From contig JAFADH010000213.1 in assembly GCA_023424995.1 (NCBI GenBank), forward strand, positions 1 to 60,370: a DNA stretch of 60,370 nucleotides, in the 5' to 3' direction. Positions 19,064-28,234 of the stretch are shown piece by piece. The stretch is from Bacillota bacterium (GTDB lineage Bacteria; Bacillota; Clostridia; Lachnospirales; Lachnospiraceae). The notes beneath the pieces are model-generated. The model was not told where the DNA came from, did not search any database, and saw nothing but the letters and a program-made list of their open reading frames with translations. The first letter of the stretch is position 1. Each line of letters opens with the position of its first letter. The position numbers and the translations under genes were made by a program.

Positions 19064-19639
19064 ATGAGTAAAGTATCTGTTCCTGTTTCAAACAATTTTT
19101 GTCCGCAAACGCTGTTTCTGTACGGTACTTATAAGGAGGACGGTACACCTAATTTCGGACTGTTTTGCTGGTTCAGCTATTATTGGGATGCCGAGCTGGG
19201 GGTTATGGCATGCATCGGCGGAGATAAACTGACCAAAGACCGGATAAGCACCACTAAAGTTTTCTCTGCCAACCTGGTTACAGAATCGATCCTTCCCCTG
19301 GCAGATTATTTCGGAAATACAAACGGTTATTCGGAGGAAAAGATGGAAGTTCCCCTAAAGACTGCAAAGGGAGCTGTGCTGAATGTTCCTTTGCTTGAGA
19401 ACAGCCCCTTATCCTTTGAGCTTGAGGTCTCGCAGTCGATACCGCTTAACGGCGGAGAAGTATTCCTGTGCAAAGTCCGCAATGTGATGATTGAGGAGCA
19501 TTTGACCGATAAAGATAAAAGTATAGAACAAAGAATCCAGTCCATAGCTCCCATCAGTACAACCTGTGCGACCTATTTTTCCTGGGAGGGAAAATCGCTG
19601 GGCGGATGGGGTGAGCCGATGAAGAAGTTTCGTAATTGA
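19064..19639 (+). CDS. Flavin reductase-like FMN-binding protein
   Basis: A 191-residue split-barrel protein of the flavin reductase family, which binds FMN and passes electrons from NAD(P)H. The N-terminal strand with GTPNFGLFCWFSYYWD, the TTKVFSANLVTES segment that lines the flavin site and the C-terminal GKSLGGWGEPMK tail fit the family. It is co-transcribed with the MarR gene directly upstream. Its stop codon lies inside the promoter of the next (T-box) transcription unit. Confidence 0.85.
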   Translation: MSKVSVPVSNNFCPQTLFLYGTYKEDGTPNFGLFCWFSYYWDAELGVMACIGGDKLTKDRISTTKVFSANLVTESILPLADYFGNTNGYSEEKMEVPLKTAKGAVLNVPLLENSPLSFELEVSQSIPLNGGEVFLCKVRNVMIEEHLTDKDKSIEQRIQSIAPISTTCATYFSWEGKSLGGWGEPMKKFRN

Positions 19640-19665
19640 CATCAGAGCTTGTTTCGGATTATAAT
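19636..19665 (+). promoter_or_regulatory. Promoter of the metG T-box unit
   Basis: TTGACA (19636-19641), 18-bp spacer, TATAAT (19660-19665). The -35 box includes the stop codon of the flavin reductase gene. Confidence 0.8.
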
Positions 19666-19692
19666 ATATGAAATTTAAAATTTAAATGCTAT

Positions 19693-20034
19693 GAAAAGAA
19701 GAGTAGGTAACCGGCACTTTTACAGAGAACCCTGATAGCTGAGAAAGGGAAAGTATATGGCTGCTGAACATGGTCTTGGAGCAGCGTACCGACAATTCAT
19801 ATGGTCCGGAGGATTATCATAAGATACGGATATTGTATCACCGGACAAAATTGTGAATTCAGGCTACGACGGGAGCGCCCGTAACAGCGATAGAGTATCG
19901 GCGGATCATTTCCCGCCCGTACTTGATAAGGTCCATATTGTGAGATATGGGCGAATTTGGGGTGGTAACACGAAGCCATGCTCTCGTCCCCGAAATTGCT
20001 TTGACGCATTTTCGGGAGGTGAGAGCTTTTTATT
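19693..20034 (+). promoter_or_regulatory. T-box leader of metG, Met specific
   Basis: A tRNA-sensing riboswitch leader. The proximal part has the AGAGAA and CTGAGA motifs of stem I and then GAAC-ATG-G, where ATG (19770-19772) is the likely specifier codon for tRNA-Met. The antiterminator T-box GGTGGTAACACG lies at 19961-19972; its TGGT can pair with the ACCA end of tRNA-Met. Uncharged tRNA would stabilise the antiterminator and allow read-through into metG. Confidence 0.9.
19980..20034 (+). terminator. T-box terminator before metG
   Basis: GCTCTC...CCCGAAA pairs with TTTCGGG...GAGAGC, followed by TTTTTA. Its 5' arm overlaps the region that would join the antiterminator. Confidence 0.85.
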
Positions 20035-20103
20035 TGCAACAGAATGCAATATATCCATTCAAACGCTGCCACACAAATTAATAGAAATGAGGAGGAATAA
20101 TTC

Positions 20104-21735
20104 ATGACAAACATTTTAATCGGAGGAGCGTGGCCATACGCCAACGGATCGCTTCATATCGGCCATCTTGCATCCTTATTGCCGGGCGATGTTCTTGCCA
20201 GATATCACAGAGCGAAGGGTGATAATGTATTCTATGTATCCGGAAGTGACTGTCATGGGACACCGGTCACCATCCGTGCAAAACAGGAGAACAAAACTCC
20301 CGGGGAAATCAGTGATCATTATCATGAGGAATTCACCCGGGTATTCCATAAGCTTGGTTTCAGCTATGATCTGTATACGAAAACCTCGTCCGGGGAGCAT
20401 ATGGCATACGTCCGGAAGTTTCATGAGAAAATGTACTTAAGTCCGCTGATTAATGAAAAAACTGCTCCTCAGGCCTACTGTCCCGGCTGCCGGAAGGTCC
20501 TGACCGACCGGGCGGTGATCGGGATATGTCCTGACTGCGGGGCGGCCTCCAGGGGTGACCAGTGTGATGCCTGCGGCAGTGTTCTTGAACCGGAGAATCT
20601 ATTGGAACCTACCTGTGCAGATTGCCATAATACTCTGGAATTCAAGGAAAGCACCCAGCTTTATATCGCGCTGCCAAAGCTTGAGAAGGAATTGACGGAT
20701 TATCTTGGACAGCATCCGGAGTGGCGTAAAAATGCGGTTGCATTTACACGCCGGTATCTGGAAGAGGGGTTAAGGGACAGAGCGATTACCAGAGATTTGG
20801 ATTGGGGAATTGATGTTCCGAAGACCGGGTATGAGAATAAGAAAATCTATATCTGGGCAGAGAATGTATTGGGCTATCTCTCGGCAAGCTATGTGGCAGC
20901 AGCACAGCGTGGGGTTTTATTCTCTGAGGTATGGGGGAATAATGCAAAGCATTATTATGTGCATGGCAAGGATAATATTCCGTTCCATACCATCATTCTT
21001 CCGGCATTATTGCTGGCGCACGGTGAGGGCCTGCGGCTTCCGGATGAGATTATATCCGGTGAATACCTGACACTGGAAGGAAAACGTATCTCAACCAGCC
21101 GGAATTGGGCAATCTGGGTGAAGGACATCGCAGACCGGTATCAGCCGGATTCTCTCAGGTATTTCTTCATCGCCAACGGACCGGAGAGAAGAGACACGGA
21201 TTTCTCCTGGCGTGAGTTCGTGGAACGAAATAACAGTGAGCTCTTAGGGGCTTATGGGAATTTTATTAACCGAACGCTGGCATTCATTACAAAATACTAT
21301 GATGGGATCATACCTCAGGGACAGTTGGAGAAAGAGCTCGAAGATAAGATCAGGCAGGCATTCGATGAAGTGGGAAAGAGGATTGAAAAGGGGAATCTTA
21401 AGGATGCACTTGACATGGTATTTAACCTGGCTCGTTTCGGGAATAAATATTTTGATGCAGGAGAGCCATGGAATACAAGGATAACAAGTCCCTTAAGCTG
21501 CCGGGCAGTTTTATTTAACTGCGTACAGCTGATCAGCAACCTTGCAGTATTGCTGAATCCATTTTTGCCGTTCTCTTCCGCCAGGGTCTTTGAATGGTTA
21601 TCGGTTAATGAAAAATGGGAGCCGCAATATGCAGCTTCCGGTTATGCCTTGCCTCCCATAGCTGTCTTATTCGAGCGATTGGATAAGAACTTAATTGATA
21701 TTGAAATTGAGCGGTTAAGAAGCTCATTATCTTAA
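20104..21735 (+). CDS. metG: Methionyl-tRNA synthetase, divergent KMSKS type
   Basis: A 543-residue class I synthetase that charges tRNA-Met. The HIGH motif is HIGHLAS. Two zinc knuckles are visible (CPGC with CPDC, and CDAC with CADC). The signature KMSKS is replaced by KRISTSR followed by NWAIW. There is no C-terminal OB-fold tRNA-binding domain, which many bacterial enzymes carry. These traits resemble the second MetRS form known from some Firmicutes, which has been linked to resistance to MetRS inhibitors. AGGAGG precedes the ATG. Expression is controlled by the Met T-box. Confidence 0.93.
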   Translation: MTNILIGGAWPYANGSLHIGHLASLLPGDVLARYHRAKGDNVFYVSGSDCHGTPVTIRAKQENKTPGEISDHYHEEFTRVFHKLGFSYDLYTKTSSGEHMAYVRKFHEKMYLSPLINEKTAPQAYCPGCRKVLTDRAVIGICPDCGAASRGDQCDACGSVLEPENLLEPTCADCHNTLEFKESTQLYIALPKLEKELTDYLGQHPEWRKNAVAFTRRYLEEGLRDRAITRDLDWGIDVPKTGYENKKIYIWAENVLGYLSASYVAAAQRGVLFSEVWGNNAKHYYVHGKDNIPFHTIILPALLLAHGEGLRLPDEIISGEYLTLEGKRISTSRNWAIWVKDIADRYQPDSLRYFFIANGPERRDTDFSWREFVERNNSELLGAYGNFINRTLAFITKYYDGIIPQGQLEKELEDKIRQAFDEVGKRIEKGNLKDALDMVFNLARFGNKYFDAGEPWNTRITSPLSCRAVLFNCVQLISNLAVLLNPFLPFSSARVFEWLSVNEKWEPQYAASGYALPPIAVLFERLDKNLIDIEIERLRSSLS

Positions 21736-21774
21736 GCTGACAACTCAGGAAATCAAAATATCAATGAATATCTG

Positions 21775-21820
21775 AAGTCCGGACTAGGTCAGCTCCTATC
21801 CGGCTTAAGTTTTAATTTTA
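21775..21820 (+). terminator. Possible terminator of metG
   Basis: An imperfect stem (AAG-CCGGA-TAGG against CCTA-TCCGG-CTT, with bulges) is followed by AAGTTTTAATTTTA. The pairing is interrupted, so this is tentative. Confidence 0.45.
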
Positions 21821-21868
21821 TTCGGAACCGGTCAGGGATCATCGGGCGGCATATCCCGAAAGAAAGTA

Positions 21869-21897
21869 TTGACAGAAATCAAAACATCGCATAAGAT
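21869..21897 (+). promoter_or_regulatory. Promoter of the valS T-box unit
   Basis: TTGACA (21869-21874), 17-bp spacer, TAAGAT (21892-21897). A second TATAAT at 21911-21916 lacks a good -35 partner but lies closer to the leader. Confidence 0.6.
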
Positions 21898-21927
21898 AGA
21901 ACTAATCGTTTATAATGCAAATGTATT

Positions 21928-22190
21928 GATGGAGAGGATTAGATAAGGGCAGCTTATCAGAGAGGACCGCTCACCGGCTGTAAAGCGGTCTAAGGCAAGC
22001 TTATTGAAGGTAGCTCCGGAACAGCAGCTCTGAAACCGTATGGCGTGTAGGAGATGCCGGGAAGTCCCGTTACAGACGAAAGAGTTGGCTGACTGATATA
22101 TCAGGCTTTAATATCTGCTTTGATATACGGCCATGAATAAAGGTGGTACCACGGTTCTTCGTCCTTTGCGGCGGAGAACCTTTTTTAATG
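21928..22190 (+). promoter_or_regulatory. T-box leader of valS, Val specific
   Basis: Stem I motifs are followed by GAAG-GTA-G, with GTA (22010-22012) the likely specifier for tRNA-Val, in the same context as the Met specifier of the metG leader. The T-box motif AGGTGGTACCACG lies at 22141-22153. Read-through into valS would occur when tRNA-Val is uncharged. Confidence 0.92.
22153..22186 (+). terminator. T-box terminator before valS
   Basis: GGTTCT pairs with AGAACC, followed by TTTTTT. The stem begins at the last base of the T-box motif, as usual for this riboswitch class. Confidence 0.9.
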
Positions 22191-22248
22191 CGGATAATTA
22201 GTATTGCCGGAGTGAAAATATAATATATACCCGAAAGGAAGCGTAGTT

Positions 22249-24912
22249 ATGGACAAAGAATTAGCAAAAACCTATGATCCCAAACAGATCGAAGAGAAGC
22301 AGTATCAAAAATGGCTGGATAAGAAATATTTCCATGCGAAAGCCGATAAAAGCAGGAAACCCTTCACCATCGTGATACCGCCGCCGAACATCACCGGGCA
22401 GCTCCACATGGGTCATGCCCTGGATAATACCTTACAGGATATCCTGATCCGTTTTAAGAGAATGCAGGGTTATAATGCCCTGTGGCAGCCGGGTACGGAC
22501 CATGCCAGCATCGCTACTGAGGTCAAGATCATCGAGCAGATGCGTAAGGAAGGGATTGAAAAGAAGGAGGATATCGGCCGTGAGGCATTCCTTGAAAGAG
22601 CCTGGAAATGGAAGGAAGAGTACGGCGGAAGAATCATCTCCCAGCTTAAGAAATTAGGTTCCTCCTGTGATTGGGACAGAGAACGCTTCACCATGGACGA
22701 GGGCTGCTCCGATGCGGTAAATGAAGTATTTATCAAGCTTTATGAGCAGGGTTATATCTATAAGGGCTCCAAGATCATTAACTGGTGCCCGGTTTGTAAG
22801 ACCTCCATCTCTGATGCGGAGGTTGAACATGAGGAGCAGGCAGGACATTTCTGGCATATCAGGTACCCTGTTGTTGGTGAGGAGGGCTTCGTAGAGGTAG
22901 CGACTACCAGACCTGAGACCATGCTGGGGGATACTGCTGTGGCAGTTCATCCGGAGGACGAGAGATATGGGCATCTGATCGGCAAGACAGTTCTGCTGCC
23001 TCTTATGAACCGTGAGATCCCTGTTATCGCAGATACTTATGTTGACAAGGAATTCGGCACCGGTGTGGTTAAGATCACTCCGGCACACGATCCCAATGAC
23101 TTCGAGGTGGGTAAGAGACACAGCCTGCCTGAGATCAATGTTATGAATGATGATGCGACCATCAATGCAAACGGCGGCAAATATGCGGGCCTGGACCGTT
23201 ACGAAGCACGCAGGGTGATTGTGGCGGAGCTTAAGGAGCTGGGACTTCTGGTAAAGGTCCGGGACCACACCCATAATGTAGGTACCCATGACCGCTGCGA
23301 CACCACGGTGGAACCGTTAATCAAGCAGCAGTGGTTTGTTAAGATGGATGAACTGATCAAGCCTGCCATCTCCGGTGTAAGATCAGGAGATATTCAGTTC
23401 GTACCGGAACGCTTCGATAAGATATACTTTAACTGGGCTGAGAATATCAGAGACTGGTGCATCTCCAGGCAGCTCTGGTGGGGACACAGAATCCCGGCCT
23501 GGTACTGTGATAAATGCAGTGAGATCACCATCTCCAAGACAAAGCCGGAAGCCTGCTGCCAATGCGGTCACAACCACCTGACACAGGACGGGGACACTCT
23601 GGATACCTGGTTCAGCTCCGCACTATGGCCCTTCTCCACCCTGGGCTGGCCGGAGAAGACGGAGGATCTGGAATATTTCTATCCCACGGATGTGCTTGTG
23701 ACCGGATATGATATCATCTTCTTCTGGGTGCTTCGCATGGTATTCTCAGGCTATGCCCAGATGGGTGAGAGGCCCTTCGGCAAGGTATTGATTCACGGCC
23801 TGGTCCGTGACTCCCAGGGACGCAAGATGAGCAAATCCCTTGGCAACGGAATCGATCCCTTGGAGGTGATTGATAAATACGGCGCCGACGCGCTCCGCCT
23901 CAGCCTGATTATGGGCAATGCGCCCGGCAATGACATGCGCTTCTACTGGGAAAAGGTGGAGTCCAGCAGAAACTTTGCCAATAAGGTATGGAATGCCTCC
24001 CGTTTCATCATGATGAACCTGGAGAAGGCAGTCTTAAGCGATGCCCTCCATGAGAAGCTGTTGACCGCGGCGGATAGATGGATCCTCACCAAAGCCAATA
24101 CTCTGGTTCGGGAAACCACTGAGAATATGGAAACCTATGATCTTGGTATTGCAGTCCAGAAGATCTATGATTTTATCTGGGAGGAGTTCTGCGATTGGTA
24201 TATCGAGATGGTGAAGCCCAGATTGTATAGTGAGACCGATGAGACTAAAGCAGCGGCACTCTGGACCTTGAACCATGTATTAATCACCTCCTTGAAATTA
24301 CTTCATCCCTATATGCCGTTTGTAACCGAGGAGATATTCTGTACCCTTCAGGAGATGTCAGGGAAGAAGGAAGCTGAGTCCGTTATGATCGCGGAATGGC
24401 CGGTATATCATAAGGCTTATGAATATTCAAAAGAGGCGGAAGCAGTGGAACTCATCAAGGAAGCGGTAAAGGGAATACGTAACCTTCGGACGGAGATGAA
24501 TGTTCCGCCCGGCAGGAAGGCAGCCGTAATTGTTGTATCGGAGAACAATGGGATCAGAGATATTTTCAGCGACAGCAAGGTATTCTTTGCTACCCTGGGT
24601 TATGCGAACAATGTACTGGTTCAGAAGGACAAAGCAGGCATCCCGGAGGATGCGGTATCGGCTGTTATCCCAGGGGCGGTAATCTATATTCCCTTTGCGG
24701 ATCTGGTTGACATCGACAAGGAAATCGAACGCCTTAAGAAGGAGAAGGAACGTCTCGAAGGTGAGCTTAAGCGTGTTACCGGAATGCTTGCTAACCCGAA
24801 CTTTGTGAATAAGGCGCCGGAAAGCAAATTAGCCGAAGAAAGGGCAAAGCTTGAGAAGTATACCGACATGATGGGACAGGTGACAGAGCGGCTGGAACAG
24901 CTTGGAAAGTAG
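22249..24912 (+). CDS. valS: Valyl-tRNA synthetase
   Basis: An 887-residue class I synthetase of normal ValRS length that charges tRNA-Val. HIGH is represented by ITGQLHMGHALDNT and KMSKS is intact (GRKMSKSLGNGIDP). The editing domain with ATTRPETMLGDTAV follows the first zinc knuckle (CPVC). A C-terminal coiled coil (about residues 820-887) is the ValRS tRNA-contacting arm. The upstream Val T-box controls expression. Confidence 0.97.
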   Translation: MDKELAKTYDPKQIEEKQYQKWLDKKYFHAKADKSRKPFTIVIPPPNITGQLHMGHALDNTLQDILIRFKRMQGYNALWQPGTDHASIATEVKIIEQMRKEGIEKKEDIGREAFLERAWKWKEEYGGRIISQLKKLGSSCDWDRERFTMDEGCSDAVNEVFIKLYEQGYIYKGSKIINWCPVCKTSISDAEVEHEEQAGHFWHIRYPVVGEEGFVEVATTRPETMLGDTAVAVHPEDERYGHLIGKTVLLPLMNREIPVIADTYVDKEFGTGVVKITPAHDPNDFEVGKRHSLPEINVMNDDATINANGGKYAGLDRYEARRVIVAELKELGLLVKVRDHTHNVGTHDRCDTTVEPLIKQQWFVKMDELIKPAISGVRSGDIQFVPERFDKIYFNWAENIRDWCISRQLWWGHRIPAWYCDKCSEITISKTKPEACCQCGHNHLTQDGDTLDTWFSSALWPFSTLGWPEKTEDLEYFYPTDVLVTGYDIIFFWVLRMVFSGYAQMGERPFGKVLIHGLVRDSQGRKMSKSLGNGIDPLEVIDKYGADALRLSLIMGNAPGNDMRFYWEKVESSRNFANKVWNASRFIMMNLEKAVLSDALHEKLLTAADRWILTKANTLVRETTENMETYDLGIAVQKIYDFIWEEFCDWYIEMVKPRLYSETDETKAAALWTLNHVLITSLKLLHPYMPFVTEEIFCTLQEMSGKKEAESVMIAEWPVYHKAYEYSKEAEAVELIKEAVKGIRNLRTEMNVPPGRKAAVIVVSENNGIRDIFSDSKVFFATLGYANNVLVQKDKAGIPEDAVSAVIPGAVIYIPFADLVDIDKEIERLKKEKERLEGELKRVTGMLANPNFVNKAPESKLAEERAKLEKYTDMMGQVTERLEQLGK

Positions 24913-24933
24913 AGCTTTCAAATATGTGATTAA

Positions 24934-24972
24934 TAATAGAGCCTGTATAACCATGTTATATAGACTCTATTA
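24934..24972 (+). terminator. Long hairpin after valS
   Basis: An 18-bp stem with two imperfect positions (TAATAGAG...GTATAAC against GTTATA...CTCTATTA) and a CAT loop. It lacks a T-run, so it may end or stabilise the transcript, not act as a classic terminator. Confidence 0.5.
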
Positions 24973-25154
24973 TGCTCTGCCGGAACAAAAAATGTCTTAT
25001 AGTAAGATTATATATCCGAAGGAAGCTTAACTATGGATCCTATTACGAAATTTATGATATTCTGTATAGAAGAATATAAAATATCAGAGAAACTTACCGG
25101 TAAGCAAGTGATTCACCTTTTTAATTAATATCGGGTTCCTGATTATTTGTTATC

Positions 25155-26606
25155 TTATATATTGATCCTCTTCCAAAAAGAAGGAAAGCACAAGAGCATA
25201 ATCGGATAGATCTCCAGTCTTCCGATGATCATGCAGAAGGATAATATGATCTTGCTGAAATCAGAGAAGTCGGCAAAATTTCCGACAGGGCCCACAGCTC
25301 CCATGCCTGGTCCCACATTGTTGACGGCGGATATAACGGAGGTGGCTGTTGTCAGGATATCTTTTCCCTCCAGGGATACAGCCAGTATGGCGGCTCCGGA
25401 AATAGCGATGGCAAAGAAGAAGTATGTCATGACACTGGTCAATATATCCTCATCCACTACACGTCCGTTAATTTTAACCGTCTGAACTGCTCTGGGGTGT
25501 ATGATTTTTGTGATCTCACGCCTGATGATCTTAAAAAGCAGGAGGATGCGGATGCATTTAAGACCACCGCCGGTAGAACCGGCACACGCTCCTATGATCA
25601 TCAGAAAGAGCAAAATCAATTGGCTGAATCCCGGCCAATAATTATAATCAGCTGTTACAAAGCCCGTACTGGTCATAATTGTACTGACCTGGAATGTGGA
25701 ATACCGCAGAGCTTCTCCTATGGTCTGATATACATTTCCGTGAATATTAATAGTAATCAATGCCGTTGCGGCTGCAAAAGCACCCAGGTAGAAGCGCAAT
25801 TCCTCGTCCTTTAGGACTGCTTTGATATTTTTCCTGAATACCATATATAACAGCATAAAATTTACACCGAATAATAGTGTGAAGACAGTGATTACCGTCT
25901 CCAGATATAGATTATTATAGGCCGCCACACTGGCGTTCTTACTGGAAAAGCCGCCGGTGCCTGCCGTACTGAAAGCATGGATTAAAGCATCGTATAAGGA
26001 CATCCCGCCCATGAGCAGGAATATAACTTCAAATACGGTAAGGACGGCATAGATACAGTACATTATCTTGGCGGTCTCGCCGATCTTCGGTACGATCTTG
26101 CCCGGCGAAGGCCCCGGGGTCTCAGCCCTCATAATATGAACCGTGTTTGCTTTCACGGAGGGCAGTACGGCGATCATAAGAATCAATACTCCCATTCCGC
26201 CCATCCAGTGGGTAAAGCTTCTCCAGAACAGAATTCCCCTGGGTAATGCTTCAATATCCTTAAGAATCGTTGAACCGGTGGTGCTGAAGCCCGATACTGA
26301 CTCGAATATGGCATCAGCCACATGAGGGATGCTTCCGCTGAGCAGAAATGGAAGTGTTCCGAAGGCGGATACCAATAGCCAGCCAAGAGCTACTATGGCA
26401 AAGCCGTCTCTGGGATAGATATTGGCCGATTTTACTTTGATCAGCCTTAATCCTAATCCAACTGCAGTTATGATCAGGATGGACCATACAAATGCAGATG
26501 CATCATCTTGCCCGTAGATCAAAGCCACCAGCAGGGAGGGCACCATGCATCCTGCTTCAACACACAATACGGACCCGATACTTTTATAAATCATTCGATG
26601 GTTCAT
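25155..26606 (-). CDS. trkH: Potassium uptake channel TrkH/KtrB family
   Basis: A 483-residue membrane protein that forms the K+ (or Na+-coupled K+) translocation path. The four selectivity-filter loops are visible: GFSTTGST, STAGTGGFS, STIMTSTGF and NNVGPGMG. About ten membrane segments fit the four M1-P-M2 repeats. GGGAGAT precedes the ATG, and the start overlaps the trkA stop by 23 nt, so it works with the regulatory subunit encoded just upstream. Confidence 0.94.
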   Translation of the reverse strand: MNHRMIYKSIGSVLCVEAGCMVPSLLVALIYGQDDASAFVWSILIITAVGLGLRLIKVKSANIYPRDGFAIVALGWLLVSAFGTLPFLLSGSIPHVADAIFESVSGFSTTGSTILKDIEALPRGILFWRSFTHWMGGMGVLILMIAVLPSVKANTVHIMRAETPGPSPGKIVPKIGETAKIMYCIYAVLTVFEVIFLLMGGMSLYDALIHAFSTAGTGGFSSKNASVAAYNNLYLETVITVFTLLFGVNFMLLYMVFRKNIKAVLKDEELRFYLGAFAAATALITINIHGNVYQTIGEALRYSTFQVSTIMTSTGFVTADYNYWPGFSQLILLFLMIIGACAGSTGGGLKCIRILLLFKIIRREITKIIHPRAVQTVKINGRVVDEDILTSVMTYFFFAIAISGAAILAVSLEGKDILTTATSVISAVNNVGPGMGAVGPVGNFADFSDFSKIILSFCMIIGRLEIYPIMLLCFPSFWKRINI

Positions 26607-27972
26607 AGATATCTCCCGGCTCGATTATTTCATTTAAATCGGATAGCTTCCTGTCTTTGGTTATCAGGATCACATTGTCCTTTAGCTTAATTATATCGTT
26701 ACCGTGAGGGATGATGATTTCATTTTTTCTCACGATGGCTGCAAGCAGAACACCATTTACAATATTAAGCTTCTTCAGGGGGATATCAAGGATATTCGTA
26801 GTTTCGCCCGCTGTAAATTCAATTGCTTCCACGCGGTCCCCCATAATCCGGTATAGGGTATCCACCGGATTGCCCATGGCATTCTGCAGGCCCCGCACAT
26901 ATCGTAATATATAGTTTGTGGTGATGACCTTCGGGCTTACCATATTATCAATTCCCATGTTCTTAACCAATACCGAGTAATTCATCCGATTGATCTTAGC
27001 GATTACCTTCTTCACTCCGTATTGCTTTGCCAGAGAAGCGGAGATAAGATTTTCCTCATCCATTCCGGTTAATGAAACAAAAGCTCCCATGTCACTTAAG
27101 TTCTCCGAATGCAGCACATTCTCATCAGTACCGTCCCCATGGATGATCAGTGCATTCGGCAAAAGCTCCGTAAGTTTAATGCACCGCTCCCTGTTATTCT
27201 CCAGAATCTTGACCTTTATATCCATCTCATCCAGGTACTTTGCCAGATAATATGCAATCCTGCCGCCTCCTATCATCATAACGCTTCTGATTTTCTGAAC
27301 GTTGATTCCGATCTGTTTGCAGAAGCTGAATACTCTGGAGGGATTACCGATTAAATATACCACATCATCTTCCCTGATAATAAAATTACCATTGGGGATG
27401 ATGATATCATCCTCCCGCAGAACTCCGCCGATCAGAATAGAGGAGGAGATCTTTCTGGCAATATCCTTTAAACTCATGCCTACGACGGACATTTCATTTC
27501 TGATCTTAATCTCTACCATCTCTACCCTGCCTTTGGCAAAGATATCAACATTCAAGGCGGGAGGGAATTTTAAAAGTCTTGCGATTTCACCTGCTACGGC
27601 CTGCTCCGGATTAATGACCATATCCAGACCCAAATCGTCCCTAAGCAGAGAAAGCTCGTCTGCATATTCGGGATCCCTGATTCGCGCTATTGTGTGTGCG
27701 GCTCCTAATTTCTTGGCAGTCAGGCAGCATACCATATTCATCTCATCACTGGTGGTAGCGGCAATTAACAGATCTGCTTCTTTAACCCCGGCTTCCAGCA
27801 GAATGCTCGTGCTCAGGCCATTTCCTCTAATGCACATAACATCCAGATATTCACTGGCTCTTTTTAAGGCCTCCGGATTCTTATCGATAATCGTTATATC
27901 ATTATCTTCCTTTGAGAGATTCTCAGCCAGACTGTGGCCTACCTTACCGTCGCCGATAATTATGATCTTCAT
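26584..27972 (-). CDS. trkA: Potassium uptake regulator TrkA, double RCK
   Basis: A 462-residue cytoplasmic gating subunit for TrkH. It has two Rossmann nucleotide-binding (RCK_N) domains, starting IIIIGDGKVGHSLAENL (residue 3) and MIGGGRIAYYLAKYL (about 231), each followed by a TrkA_C domain. These bind NAD(H)/ATP or related nucleotides and gate the channel. I use the ATG at 27972, where the Rossmann strand begins; ATG at 27984 is an alternative. First gene of a two-gene operon. Confidence 0.93.
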   Translation of the reverse strand: MKIIIIGDGKVGHSLAENLSKEDNDITIIDKNPEALKRASEYLDVMCIRGNGLSTSILLEAGVKEADLLIAATTSDEMNMVCCLTAKKLGAAHTIARIRDPEYADELSLLRDDLGLDMVINPEQAVAGEIARLLKFPPALNVDIFAKGRVEMVEIKIRNEMSVVGMSLKDIARKISSSILIGGVLREDDIIIPNGNFIIREDDVVYLIGNPSRVFSFCKQIGINVQKIRSVMMIGGGRIAYYLAKYLDEMDIKVKILENNRERCIKLTELLPNALIIHGDGTDENVLHSENLSDMGAFVSLTGMDEENLISASLAKQYGVKKVIAKINRMNYSVLVKNMGIDNMVSPKVITTNYILRYVRGLQNAMGNPVDTLYRIMGDRVEAIEFTAGETTNILDIPLKKLNIVNGVLLAAIVRKNEIIIPHGNDIIKLKDNVILITKDRKLSDLNEIIEPGDIYEPSNDL

Positions 27973-28074
27973 ATTAATAACCATGCCTTCTTCATAATCT
28001 GCAAACTTAAAAGACTTAACTCCATATGCGGTGAGGAATATGCCCAATCCCGTTATACTGCAGTTTGCTGCTAA

Positions 28075-28103
28075 ATTGTAGCATAATACTTCCGATAATT
28101 CAA
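28075..28103 (-). promoter_or_regulatory. Promoter of trkA-trkH
   Basis: Minus-strand TTGAAT (28098-28103), 17-bp spacer, TACAAT (28075-28080), about 100 bp before the trkA start. Confidence 0.65.
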
Positions 28104-28174
28104 CTGGTGCAGCCTTCGATAAATAATTGGATATGAAACCTGTCTATGGCAACTGATCCTCATATTCACAACGG

Positions 28175-28215
28175 AAAAGACCTGATAAGTTTTAGATCAC
28201 CTTATCAGGTCTTTT
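28175..28215 (-). terminator. Terminator of the encapsulin operon
   Basis: A perfect 15-bp stem AAAAGACCTGATAAG with its complement and an 11-nt loop lies just after the encapsulin stop codon. The stem ends in CTTTTCC on the minus strand. Confidence 0.85.
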
Positions 28216-28234
28216 CCATAAAACCAATATATGT

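Noticed and set aside
27302..27997. 231-codon plus-strand frame opposite trkA
   Set aside because: Antisense shadow of trkA, which has clear RCK motifs.
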